Origin: Apostichopus leukothele
Taxonomy: Eukaryota > Echinodermata > Holothuroidea > Aspidochirotida > Stichopodidae
Assembly: GCA_010014835.2 (NCBI GenBank)
Contig: JAAAKB020006608.1
Span: 1 to 24,687 of the forward strand
Direction: 5' to 3'
Length of the DNA: 24,687 nt
Shown: in pieces, positions 12,188 to 20,720 of the stretch
How the letters are laid out: each line of letters starts with the position of its first letter
Position numbering within the stretch: position 1 is the first letter of the stretch
Position numbers and translations under genes: made by a program
The notes under the pieces: generated by a model
What the model saw: only the letters and a program-made list of their open reading frames with translations
Databases searched by the model: none
What the model was told of the DNA's origin: nothing

Positions 12188-12204
12188 CCCCCCCCCTCCC
12201 CCCC
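12188..12204. repeat. C-run
   Basis: Nine C, one T and seven C occur in a row. This creates the GGGGG-coded glycine run in the minus-strand frame 12,059-12,382, which is therefore not credible as a gene. Just before it, GGTCT/AGACC (12,162-12,178) could form a small hairpin. Confidence 0.85.
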
Positions 12205-12950
12205 TAACCGGTGGGATAGAGGTACACAGCATATGCTCATAATTAATAACATATAAACGATATGACAGGTACATTTTTGTCATAGTGATATATATCAGAA
12301 TTAAGAAAATGATATGGTGTATGTATGTATGAAAGATATTTAATAAATTACTTTTCTTCATGAATAATGTCATAACTACCATTATTAAATGTTATAACAT
12401 TTTACAATTGTTAATGGTATAATGATTAGAGCAGTACCTGTATATTTGACAATTATTATAAATCAAGCAACGTGATTAACCTATCTAGGAGAAGATACAA
12501 TGTTGACTATAGTTTATTGACGTCACAGGTGAACAGTTTGCAATGTACATGATTAAAAAAAAAGCGTTTCTATTTTGCTAATTGCCTAAACATGTCAGAA
12601 GTAAATTTTGTCCTTAGCTATTACTAATTAACGGTCACCGAGGGTAAAATAGTTCAAAATAATATAATCGATTTCGTATAGAATCTTAACGACTTTAAAA
12701 ACCACGGATAAAACTCTGTATGTTACTAATATCCACTTCCGCAAGTTAAGAGGAATTTGTATTTCACACACTGAGGACACCGGCTACTAATGAAATTCAA
12801 AAGTTAAATCAATTTACTTGTTTTTCATAGATGTTCCTTCTTAACCATTCAAATACCTTAATTTGCAATGCTCAATTAATTGTTAAGGATATTGTATGTT
12901 GTTGAATACATCTGTCTATTATAGTAAATGTCAAGAGTGGTTATGCTTTA
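12205..12950. other. Gene-free AT-rich DNA
   Basis: Nothing was recognised beyond short A and T runs. No frame with coding character. Confidence 0.6.
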
Positions 12951-13164
12951 GTTTGTTGATATAGGTTGTTGATACAGGTTGTTGATACAGGTTGTTGAGC
13001 TTGTTGATATAGCTTGTTGATTGATATAGGTTGTTGATTGATATAGGTTGTTGATTGATATAGGTTGTTGATTGATATAGGTTGTTGATATAGATTGTTG
13101 ATATAGGTTGTTGATAGAGTTTGTTGATATAGGTTGTTGATATAGGTTGTTGATTGGTTGTTGA
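12951..13164. repeat. Minisatellite, 13-bp and 17-bp units
   Basis: About fifteen units are based on GGTTGTTGATATA. Most are 13 bp. A block of four at 13,012-13,079 is 17 bp long because of an inserted TTGA (GGTTGTTGATTGATATA). Variants include GATACA, GCTTG, GTTTG and one truncated 9-bp unit at 12,990-12,998. A minus-strand frame (12,948-13,175) reads through it as Asn/Gln/Ile/Tyr-rich peptide. The unit length is not a multiple of three, so the peptide pattern changes phase; this argues against coding. Confidence 0.95.
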
Positions 13165-14603
13165 CGATTGTACATTTATGTACTAAACTCTAGTAGACAG
13201 CAGTATAGTAATGATATTGGTGGAAAACATCTCAGTTCTATATCTTGTATTGTGAAAATCACATTCCCAGGAGATTAAACGTCGCGCGTTTGATCTAGAT
13301 GTGACTCGGATTAAATGATACGATGTTGTTACAAACAAACTTGCGTGATATATTTGGTAAATGCGTAATATATGTTTTTGATTCGAGAGACCTTTGTTTT
13401 AGAGAGGTTTTAGTTGAGCCTAACGTTAATGTCTGTCATGCACAATTAAGATGTCATATCGACAACAAAGTTACGTTTACATTGATGATGTCCTTGTTGA
13501 GCTTTCAGCTATCCTGATCTATGCTATTATGAAAGGTTCTAAACTTCAGGAATATCTTCGTTCACATAAAATCCAGTTTGATGCACCATTGTTCGACTCT
13601 CGATGTTAAAACAAAACGCAACATCCATCTTATTTATTGCAAGTTACATGTTATACCAATTTTAGTTCAATAAAAACACAAGTAAACATAAGAAACTTAT
13701 CAATCAAAGTAACTTACTATAGTTTAAAGGACAAATGATTCTTGACTTCATCCGTAATTGGGTACACTGTTGTTTATGACGGAAACAGTGACGGATTGAC
13801 CCACCGGCATACTTGGTCAAAGTACACACGAAGCATCAGTAACTAAATTCACACTCTTCGATCACACGTTGTATTTCGACTAAGGTTTCCAGGGCGCCGT
13901 TACTGTGACATTATATTCTACCATCTTACTATAAACACTTTAACCTTTACTATAATATGCAACATTAAGGATTCTCAGGAGTTTTCCATCTATCGAATAA
14001 ATCTTCAATATACTTACTCAGGGTCGTCATGCGTCTCATATAACCAAATTGTATATCATGTGTAGAAATTAATCCACTTTACCTCAGATTGTCGCGAAAC
14101 TGTGAGTTCAATGCAGTCGACAATTGAAAGGAGTCACGATAAAACAACCAAACAAAAACCGTTGTTTTATATCATCTATAGCTGCTGTTGCAGTTATATA
14201 TCTGGTGTATGCCCTTCATTCATTCCACCGTTAGTACTTCAAACTCTTCCTTCATACTCATTCAGTTACAGATTAATCTTTAATGTACATTAACATAGAT
14301 ATACGCCTAGCAATTTCCATGATTAATATTAATTTCGACCAATCTTTCAGGGAAAGGCAATTTATTGAACTCAGTAAATTTAGTAACCATCATCACCAAG
14401 TAATATTGTGCTTGTTTGGTGATATAATTTCAAAAGCGTTTCGGGTAAACAACAATTAAATGACGGTAAAGTATAGGACAATTAACCAAGCATAGCTAAT
14501 ACATTCTTTCCGGGAAGCACTGATTGCCATCAAGGTTTTCTTTGATAGAAAGTTATGTGATATGAAATTAACAGTTAAATAAACTGGATTATATTATCCC
14601 AAG
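13165..14603. other. Gene-free AT-rich DNA
   Basis: No gene was recognised. Frames of 63-64 codons at 13,323-13,517 and 14,102-14,293 show no motif. Confidence 0.6.
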
Positions 14604-14744
14604 GGACAAACAGACCCGCGTTGCGGCGCCTCTGTGGATAATCGTTACTTCGGGTAATTTGAATAACGTAATATCTGAAGTGATCTCAAGTCACAAATAT
14701 ATTGATGTAGCTTTCATAGGAAACAACATAGATTTAAGAGAATG
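14604..14744 (+). CDS. Candidate internal exon, unidentified (weak)
   Basis: The plus strand is open from about 14,572 to 14,744. A 141-nt segment is bounded by a possible acceptor (TATTATCCCAAG|G) and a good donor (GAATG|GTAAGC). Both junctions fall in the same codon phase, so the segment is a whole number of codons. The predicted peptide includes TRVAAPLWIIVTSG and ends HKYIDVAFIGNNIDLREW, a mix of hydrophobic and charged residues more protein-like than nearby readings. It ends at a stop if read through the donor. No domain is recognised and no partner exon was found. Chance is a real alternative. Confidence 0.15.
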
Positions 14745-15080
14745 GTAAGCACATAACTTATATAGAAACCAGACTGATACCATTCCAGCTCGAGTTACAT
14801 TTCGACAATGTGTTTGGCAAACTTACCATAACCAATTTAACGTCGGAATAAGCCTCAGTAACTGCCTGGATCCAAGGAAGAGGCAGAAACTAGAGGACAC
14901 GTGACAAGTTATGATTGAACTAATAATCAATGAATGTAACAAGTGGTCTATTTTACAGCGTGCTGAAACCATTATTGCATAGGACATGAACATCATTAAG
15001 AATACAAACCATTATTATACGTCATATTTTTTTTAATAATAACACCACCACCGCTACTAATACGTTTTCTTTCATACAAC

Positions 15081-15160
15081 ATTTTGGAATTAGGCCTCGC
15101 ATCTGAGAGTTCGAACCCTAAGTTTGAAATGAGGCCTCGCATCTGAGAGTTCGAACCCAG
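15081..15160. repeat. 40-bp tandem duplication with pol III B-box-like core
   Basis: Copies at 15,081-15,120 and 15,121-15,160 match at 35 of 40 positions, with 27 consecutive identical bases ending GAGAGTTCGAACCC. GTTCGAACC fits the tRNA/SINE B-box consensus GWTCRANNC on the plus strand. On the minus strand GGGTTCGAACTCTCAG can fold like a T-arm. I see no A box or complete tRNA fold, so this may be a piece of a tRNA-derived SINE or a coincidence. Confidence 0.7.
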
Positions 15161-16565
15161 GTCAGGCAACAAATATATTTCCATTGAGAGTAAACTTTGT
15201 TTTCTTCTGTATAACAAATGTCTTGAGTGTTTAAATTTGCGCGGATGTCAACACAAGCACCATCGTTTAGCCAGACCACGTAGGTCGTATCAAGTCAACA
15301 CAAGATCACTTCAAATACAAAACACATCAAATCCAGAGCAGTTGAATGCAAGCTTTCAGAGGGTGTTATTGCATTTAGTTCCAAACGTTATTACACTTAG
15401 TACGTTATTACATTAAAAGCAATGTATACATTTCTGACATCTTGCGTAGGTTTTTATTCTTGTCTTCGTGGGAATCCAATGCTATCAAAATCTTGATGAG
15501 ACTGCTGTTTCTCTTTCGTTTATGTCGAAAGTTAAGTTAGTGACGTTAAGTCCAGATGGTCAGTGTTCTGGTTGTCATTTAGAGAAAAGTACCAAAAAAG
15601 TTGACCTTCTGTGATATTTTGGATATTTTGAACTCGTGTGTATAGTTTCATTGATGCTCTTCTATATCTGAGACAGTGCTTCCGCAGCAGCCTTCGAAGT
15701 TGTCCCTAGTATTGATATGTTCGGCACCATTGTTTCACCTTGGTAGATGGAACACGTTGGAGATAGAATATATATATATAGATAAAATTCTGTCTCATCT
15801 CTGCTAATCGTTAATATTCAGTAAATAAGTATAACGGCTGTTCATGCATCGTTACATTCGTGTATATATAACGTTCTGGTCAGAAATCAGAGTAATTATT
15901 CCACCACTCAAGTGTGTATGGAATATTTAATGAATGTTTGTCATACAATTTAAGCATAGTTGTAACACATGGGGTAGGTTTTCTATAGCAAATAATAACA
16001 GAGAATACTAGGAACAAAAATCCTCAGTGTTGGAAGTTAGATATCCATTATTAAAAGATAAAATACTGTATACATACTGACGTTGAGTACAGAAGGGACC
16101 CCGAAATTACAGGAAATATAACAAAATATTGATTTGACAGACTGAAGCCGAGTAATGCAATATAGCAGACAGTTTTGTAATGGCTGAATGAATGAAGACT
16201 AAGTCGATGAAACTGAGTTTCATGTACAAGTTTATTTAAATCATAATTATAGAAAATCATAGACAATGAGATAGCTTAAATTGTACTGATTAAAGAATAT
16301 TCCAGACCAAAATGAGAACTTCTGAAAAACAATTGAAAGAGCGAAAAACTGAACCCAATTTATCAAAAACCTATCGTTATAGCACTTTTAATATTTTAAT
16401 TGTATCCAAATTCTAACGTTTACTGAAAATGAATCATCCAATTATAAAGGAATATGTGGGCTTTTGTGGACAAATTGTGAACGATACATTGATGTACTGT
16501 AAACAGTATGAGAACAGAGCAGACTATGATAATAGAGCTCACAGGGTTATCAGGTAGGGAAATAG
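15161..16565. other. Gene-free AT-rich DNA
   Basis: No gene was recognised. A short (AT)n run is at 15,768-15,780. The minus-strand frame 16,051-16,266 has no motif. Confidence 0.6.
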
Positions 16566-16721
16566 TGACTTTCTCCAAGCGCGTAGCCAGGGGGGCGGTG
16601 TTGCGGTCACCTATTGTGGGCCCCTGAAGCCCACGCAGATAGCGTTCTCGTTAACAGGTCGATGGAAATGGATCCGCCCCGCCCACTAAGATGAAATCCT
16701 GGCTACGCAATTGACTTTCTC
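16566..16721. mobile_element. MITE-like foldback element with 10-bp target duplication
   Basis: Perfect 11-bp inverted ends GCGTAGCCAGG (16,581-16,591) and CCTGGCTACGC (16,698-16,708) enclose a GC-rich interior. The direct repeat TGACTTTCTC flanks them at 16,566-16,575 and 16,712-16,721, giving an element of 136 bp (16,576-16,711). The inverted match continues loosely inward (GGGGGCGG against CCGCCCC). An internal hairpin GTGGGC/GCCCAC lies at 16,616-16,634. It has no coding capacity, so it is non-autonomous. A duplication of 9-10 bp is typical of Mutator-like elements, but the superfamily is not decided. High G+C against the AT-rich surroundings supports insertion. Confidence 0.8.
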
Positions 16722-17230
16722 TACAATATATCAGTTTCACATTTCTTAGTTTGACTCTCCCTTCAACGAAGGTAGCGCTTGAAACTCAGCAATAAACTGT
16801 TCAATTTTAGGTAAAGAAACATTCATAACAGTACCGTTTACCGCCGCTCCGATGAAAGTATGCTTACGTATACTATTATAAACTATAACTTACTGTTACT
16901 AATAGATTAAATCAGTAATAGTTGTGGAACATATGTATTGTTAGAACAATTAAAGGAGCATGGATGTTACAATCAGAAACCTGCCACGATACTACATTAC
17001 CTCCACATATTACAGAAGTACTTTCATTCACAATCAAAACGACTGTGATGTGTTTAATTTCTCTTGTAATTGTTCACGTTTACAGAAATTAAGGCTAAAA
17101 AAATTAGACATGCTGGTTGTAGTACAAATATTACTACAGATATGCCCCTTTAAATGTGCTAGCATGTTAAGAGATTCTGCAACTGTTCCAGTATTCAGGA
17201 GACAACAATATTATCATGCCAGAAATAAAT
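16722..17230. other. Non-coding AT-rich DNA
   Basis: This stretch contains most of the longest ATG-started frame of the window (16,960-17,337, 125 codons). That frame has no recognisable domain and its end runs into repeat sequence, so it is not called as a gene. Confidence 0.5.
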
Positions 17231-17318
17231 GGCAGGGGTGGGGGTGCTGGAAGACACATACTAACTCTGCCTCAACATTAATTACATATAGTCTTCAGTC
17301 CCTGGATCCGCCCTTGCA
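17231..17318. mobile_element. Possible decayed foldback element
   Basis: GGCAGGGGTGGGGGTGCTGG at the left and CCCTGGATCCGCCCTTGC at the right are loosely inverse complementary and locally GC-rich. The right side shares GGATCCGCCC with the foldback element at 16.6 kb. The two may belong to one family. The match is imperfect and no target duplication was found. Confidence 0.25.
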
Positions 17319-17830
17319 TAATATAAATATTCATTAATCCTTTTAATCCACAGAAAATCATTGCATTCAGTTAGTATAAAATGTCATTCGTTATTAAAGT
17401 CATTAAAAATTTAATTTCTGTAATTAATCAAAGAATTAATCAATCAAAATTGTGGATTACAATTTCATTATATTTAAGGATATTATTCAGGGAAATCCAC
17501 AGAAAATACATTGCATTTAATCTTTCTTGTTTTTTGGGTGAAAAGACTATCAACATGACAATCATCATATACAAATTGAAACTGCTACACAAAATATAAA
17601 TATTCATTAATCTCACGAAATCCACAGTAAATGATTGCATTCAGTTAGTTTAAAAAAGGTTAGATGCATTAAAAAATTAATTTCATTTAAAAATATGATG
17701 AAATTCTGTAAATCAATAAAAAAGTGGATTTAAATTTAATTTTTATAAAAATCCCATTCATCAAATCCCAAAAATGTAACTAATCAATGAATTAAGCAAA
17801 AATGTGATTTAAAATTTAATACTTTGATTT
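17319..17830. repeat. Array of diverged AT-rich direct repeats
   Basis: ATATAAATATTCATTAATC occurs at 17,321 and again at 17,594 (273 bp apart). A second word, AATCCACAG(A/T)AAAT followed by ATTGCATT, occurs at about 17,345, 17,494 and 17,619. Words like AATCAATGAATTAA and GTGGATT recur between them. The spacing (149 and 125 bp) suggests tandem units of about 125-150 bp that have diverged and suffered indels. The frames across it (17,381-17,599 plus, 17,440-17,640 minus) are products of the AT-rich repeats. Confidence 0.6.
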
Positions 17831-18060
17831 AAAAGACTAACTTCAATCGAAACTTTTCTCTTTATGGTACATATGGTTGTCAAGTTTTGACCTATGTTGA
17901 CCTCAAATGGCCTTGGACATAAAACAATATTGTTCTTCTATTGATTCTTTCCTTATTATGTTATCGTATTTACATGGTATTCAATGTTTGTTCTCTACTG
18001 ACCTCAAATGCCCAGGGATCTCTACAAAAACATGATAATGTTTTAAACAGTAACATGCTA

Positions 18061-18417
18061 GATAATATGCTGCCGAGGAATGAATAGATAGTTACGGTCC
18101 ACCTACTATTCACTGTTGAGTTTCACAACTGCTTCAAAGATATTTTGTAGAAATATCCCTCGCTCTGCTTTCGATATGGCTTGTCCATCCTCCATGGCCT
18201 TCTTCTAGATGGAGGGGGGTTGCTTAGGTAGGCTGAAGTTGATCAACCATCCATACTTGGACCGTTTAGGGGTATCATCAATATCTGGAAGAGGAGGTTG
18301 CATTTGAGTTTATGTTGCTTCTTCAAAATCCTGAAAGACTGTGTCATCATAACCTAGCACTGTGTCAACACAAGCTTTATCCACATCAAAATGGTCACTA
18401 CTGGTGCTCGCTGCCAT
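18061..18417 (-). pseudogene. Pseudogene of an uncharacterised protein (in-frame stops, no frameshift)
   Basis: On the minus strand, ATG at 18,415-18,417 opens 119 codons in a single frame. They are interrupted by TAA at codon 36 (18,310-18,312), TAG at codon 71 (18,205-18,207) and TAG TAG at codons 104-105 (18,103-18,108). The pieces look coding: an acidic N-terminus (MAASTSSDHFDVDK), a proline-rich link (PPLPDIDDTPKRSKYGW, then FSLPKQPPSI), a helical charged stretch (MEDGQAISKAERGIFLQNIF) and RNYLFIPRQHII. This order loosely recalls uncharacterised proteins widespread in aquatic animals and often tied to repeats; that link is from memory and uncertain. The TAA and TAG stops could each come from a glutamine codon by C-to-T change. 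The same frame stays open upstream to 18,501. Beyond 18,060 the frame degenerates. Confidence 0.5.
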
Positions 18418-18621
18418 TTCCCCAATAATTGGAATGTTGTTGGATAAAATGTGGATAATGATCACTATTTCAAAAATGGCCTGTTTTACTAATGACTTTT
18501 TTTATAGCCCTTTCAGCAGCTGGATTATAAATATGTGCATTAAAAAATAAAGCTGTGTCATATATTCAAAATAGGGAGAGTATTATGAGGGAAGACTTTT
18601 TACACAAATCTTTCAGAAAAT

Positions 18622-18826
18622 GTTAAAGTAACAACGTTCATACAAAGGAATACATAAGCAGTAGAAATGTCCTTTTGTTTCTCTTTATTTGTAAAGTTCA
18701 CAAAATACAACCAGTGAATATCATTATCATCCTTAAATTTAAAAAGTAGCACATAGTCAGGGTTTTCTGAAAATCTGCCAAAATACCACAAATAGCTGTT
18801 AAAAAATCACAGTTTGAATTTTGTTT
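18622..18826. repeat. Diverged duplication, copy 1 (about 205 bp)
   Basis: This copy pairs with 18,868-19,072 at an offset of about 250 bp. Shared words in the same order include CGTTCA, ACAAAGGAA.ACATAA, TTCACAAAA, TAGTCAGG followed by a T run and TGAAAATCTGCC, CCACAAATA and CAGTTTGAATTTT. On the minus strand this copy keeps a 63-codon open frame (18,600-18,791) with FSENPDYVLLFKFKDDND and WLYFVNFTNKEKQK. That suggests the unit may derive from coding sequence. Confidence 0.75.
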
Positions 18827-18867
18827 GCTAAATCAATTAACAAAAAACATTTGTCCTGGTTAGACAT

Positions 18868-19072
18868 TTGTAAAAGTCCTAGTATGCGTTCAAACAAAGG
18901 AACACATAAACATGAGAACTATTCTTTATTTTCGAAATTCACAAAAGACAGCAACAAACCTACATTACCATTCCGTTGATCTAGAAACATAATATGTAGT
19001 CAGGTTTTTTTTTGAAAATCTGCCCAAAACTCCACAAATAACCATTAAAATACAAACAGTTTGAATTTTTTA
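18868..19072. repeat. Diverged duplication, copy 2 (about 205 bp)
   Basis: This is the partner of 18,622-18,826. The minus-strand reading keeps parts of the copy 1 peptide (FG.I...PDYIL.F and FVNFENKE) but with frame changes and a stop. This copy has therefore decayed as coding sequence, or never was coding. The right end runs into AT-rich DNA just before the candidate exon at 19.1 kb. Confidence 0.75.
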
Positions 19073-19108
19073 CACCAAAACAAATTCAAATATTTGCATT
19101 CTCAATAG

Positions 19109-19228
19109 GACAGATTATTGGAGCAGAAAAACACATTGAGCCTTTTGAGCTGGTGAGACACATGTTAGACGGGATCAATTTAGTATTACTTGAATGTCGT
19201 AGCTTTTTGTTAGTAACCATATCACAAG
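19109..19228 (+). CDS. Candidate internal exon, unidentified
   Basis: The plus strand is open from 19,042 to a TAG at 19,306 (88 codons). Within it a 120-nt segment is bounded by an acceptor (TTTGCATTCTCAATAG|G) and a strong donor (ATCACAAG|GTAATG). Both junctions fall after the first base of a codon, so it would be a symmetric phase 1-1 exon. The peptide begins QIIGAEKHIEPFELVRHMLD and continues through INLVLLECRSFLLVTISQ. It is amphipathic and rich in charged residues, unlike the N/K/I/F-rich readings around it. I do not recognise a family, and no flanking exon was found. Open stretches of this length still occur by chance in AT-rich DNA. Confidence 0.25.
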
Positions 19229-19334
19229 GTAATGTATTTCTTTGTTTAAACGCATATAAGGACTTTAATACCGGTCGTGAAATCCTGGGATATTCCACTC
19301 TACTTTAGTTGCTGCTTTAATTTTAAAATCCTTA

Positions 19335-19348
19335 TAGGCCTAGGCCTA
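19335..19348. repeat. TAGGCCTAGGCCTA palindrome
   Basis: This 14-bp perfect palindrome is built from two overlapping AGGCCT words. TAGGCCTA-type words are common non-coding repeats in marine invertebrate DNA. Confidence 0.6.
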
Positions 19349-19439
19349 CGTGTAATATATGGTAGCCTATAATTACATTCTCAAATGTTTTTTCCTGTAT
19401 ATTTTGAGATTGGTTCTTATTTAAACTAGTCAAGCCGAT

Positions 19440-19456
19440 GACTAGCTCAGCTAGTC
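19440..19456. repeat. Short perfect inverted repeat
   Basis: GACTAGCT and AGCTAGTC are separated by a single C. ACTAGTC also occurs just upstream (about 19,425-19,431), so the CTAGTC word is repeated locally. Confidence 0.7.
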
Positions 19457-20698
19457 TAGACCCCTACTGGCGGTTAGTAATGGTTTGTTGTTCATTGTAA
19501 ACTTCCTTGTGTTCATGTCATTTAATCATGATCAGAACATTATTGCATATGATATCATCATACCAGGGTCGTTTCTTTCTGGGTGTATTACTGTTTACGC
19601 CTTATGATTAGCAGGATGAACACTGATAACAAATAAGTCAGTCAAAATGAAAGTTAATGTTGATCTCATGGAAATCCGCAGAGAATCCGAAGGGGACAAT
19701 TTTGGGCATTAAAAGACCGGTTAACAGTCCGAAGTAGTTATTAGCACGAGAGAATACTTTGATGCGATCCTTCCTGCAGCCCCCTCCCATGACGCCCACG
19801 GTTATTCTGTTGGCTCTTTGGTATTAAGGATATATGCATGCATATCTCTACAAGGTTTGCAGCAAACCTGCATAAATACAGTACATCCCTTTAGTGGAGC
19901 GCTGGAAAAGGAATTATGGAGCTCGGGCGTCATATTTTATACCAGTTATACGCAATATCATTAATTTATCATTGATCCCAAAGTGCATCCAAAACCGTCG
20001 AAGCAATCTCGATATAAGACCCTTGTATCCCACCACCATATCCCATTCCTCATTCATTTTCATTTACAACAGAGGTCTCGTATTTAATGTTTTAAACCAT
20101 ATACCCTTAAGAACTCATTACAAATTGAAACCATATTACCGCGTCTAACAAATGCAGCTGTATATGTTATAGCGATTAAATCACATTTTATTTACGGATT
20201 CGAGTGATTTATAATTTATCTTCACAGTGTAAGACGTACACATTTTACTAATAACATCATCTATTAATTAACGATCCAACACAGTCATTAATTTAGATAT
20301 GCATATAGTGTGACTCTGGTGTCGTATGATTAACGGATTAATCTTCTCGCGCCATTTATAGCGACGCCACTTGTCTTCAATTCCAGTAGCGTTAAACAGT
20401 ATTAATGAATATACAACCCTATTCGAGATTTTAACAAATTCCCAGACCTGTCATCTATTTTTTTTTCAATATTGTTATGATACTTCGTTTATCCATTAAC
20501 ACCACAGCGAAATTAAGGCAGATGTTGCAGCTGAACAATTTGAGAAAATAGCTTGAAGAGACATTAATTACGAGTTAATTGGAGGTGAGGAAATGTCCCC
20601 TGCAGTGTGTTTAGTCAAAGAACCCAATGTATTTTTGTCCTCCTTTCCCTCTCATCTGTGACGTAACATGCTTTACTTTTTATTAATAGATAGAGAGT
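19457..20698. other. Gene-free DNA, homeodomain-type words
   Basis: No gene was recognised. TAAT-based homeodomain-type words are frequent (ATTAATTAACG near 20,265, GGATTAATC near 20,336, CATTAATTACGAGTTAATTGG near 20,562). In DNA this AT-rich they are weak evidence of an enhancer. The plus frame 19,894-20,148 (84 codons) has no motif. Confidence 0.5.
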
Positions 20699-20720
20699 TA
20701 ATAAAATGGCCATTTTATTA
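20699..20720. promoter_or_regulatory. Perfect 22-bp palindrome with two YY1-type cores
   Basis: TAATAAAATGG joins directly to its own inverse complement CCATTTTATTA with no spacer. The centre reads AAAATGGC and GCCATTTT, so it holds two overlapping, oppositely oriented YY1/Pho-type cores (GCCAT). A perfect 11-bp-arm palindrome is unlikely by chance in a window this size. Binding is an inference from the motif only. Confidence 0.45.

Noticed and set aside
12059-12382. 107-codon minus-strand frame with a Gly run
   Set aside because: The Gly run is the poly-C tract at 12,188-12,204, and the rest is typical of random AT-rich translation.
12948-13175. Repetitive Asn/Gln-rich peptide on the minus strand
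   Set aside because: It is the minisatellite read through. The 13/17-bp units rotate the frame, so the regular-looking peptide is not a designed protein repeat.
12948-13175. CRISPR array
   Set aside because: Units are contiguous, without unique spacers of constant length, and the window is eukaryotic.
16960-17337. Longest ATG-started frame (125 codons, plus)
   Set aside because: It has no recognisable domain, its C-terminal part is the GC-rich possible foldback remnant, and this length is not exceptional in the window. It is not called as a gene.
20500-20661. Protein-like plus frame (for example RDINYELIGGEEMSPAVCLV)
   Set aside because: It holds an in-frame TGA at 20,554-20,556 and has no good splice boundary. 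It is a reminder that short readings in this window can look protein-like by chance.
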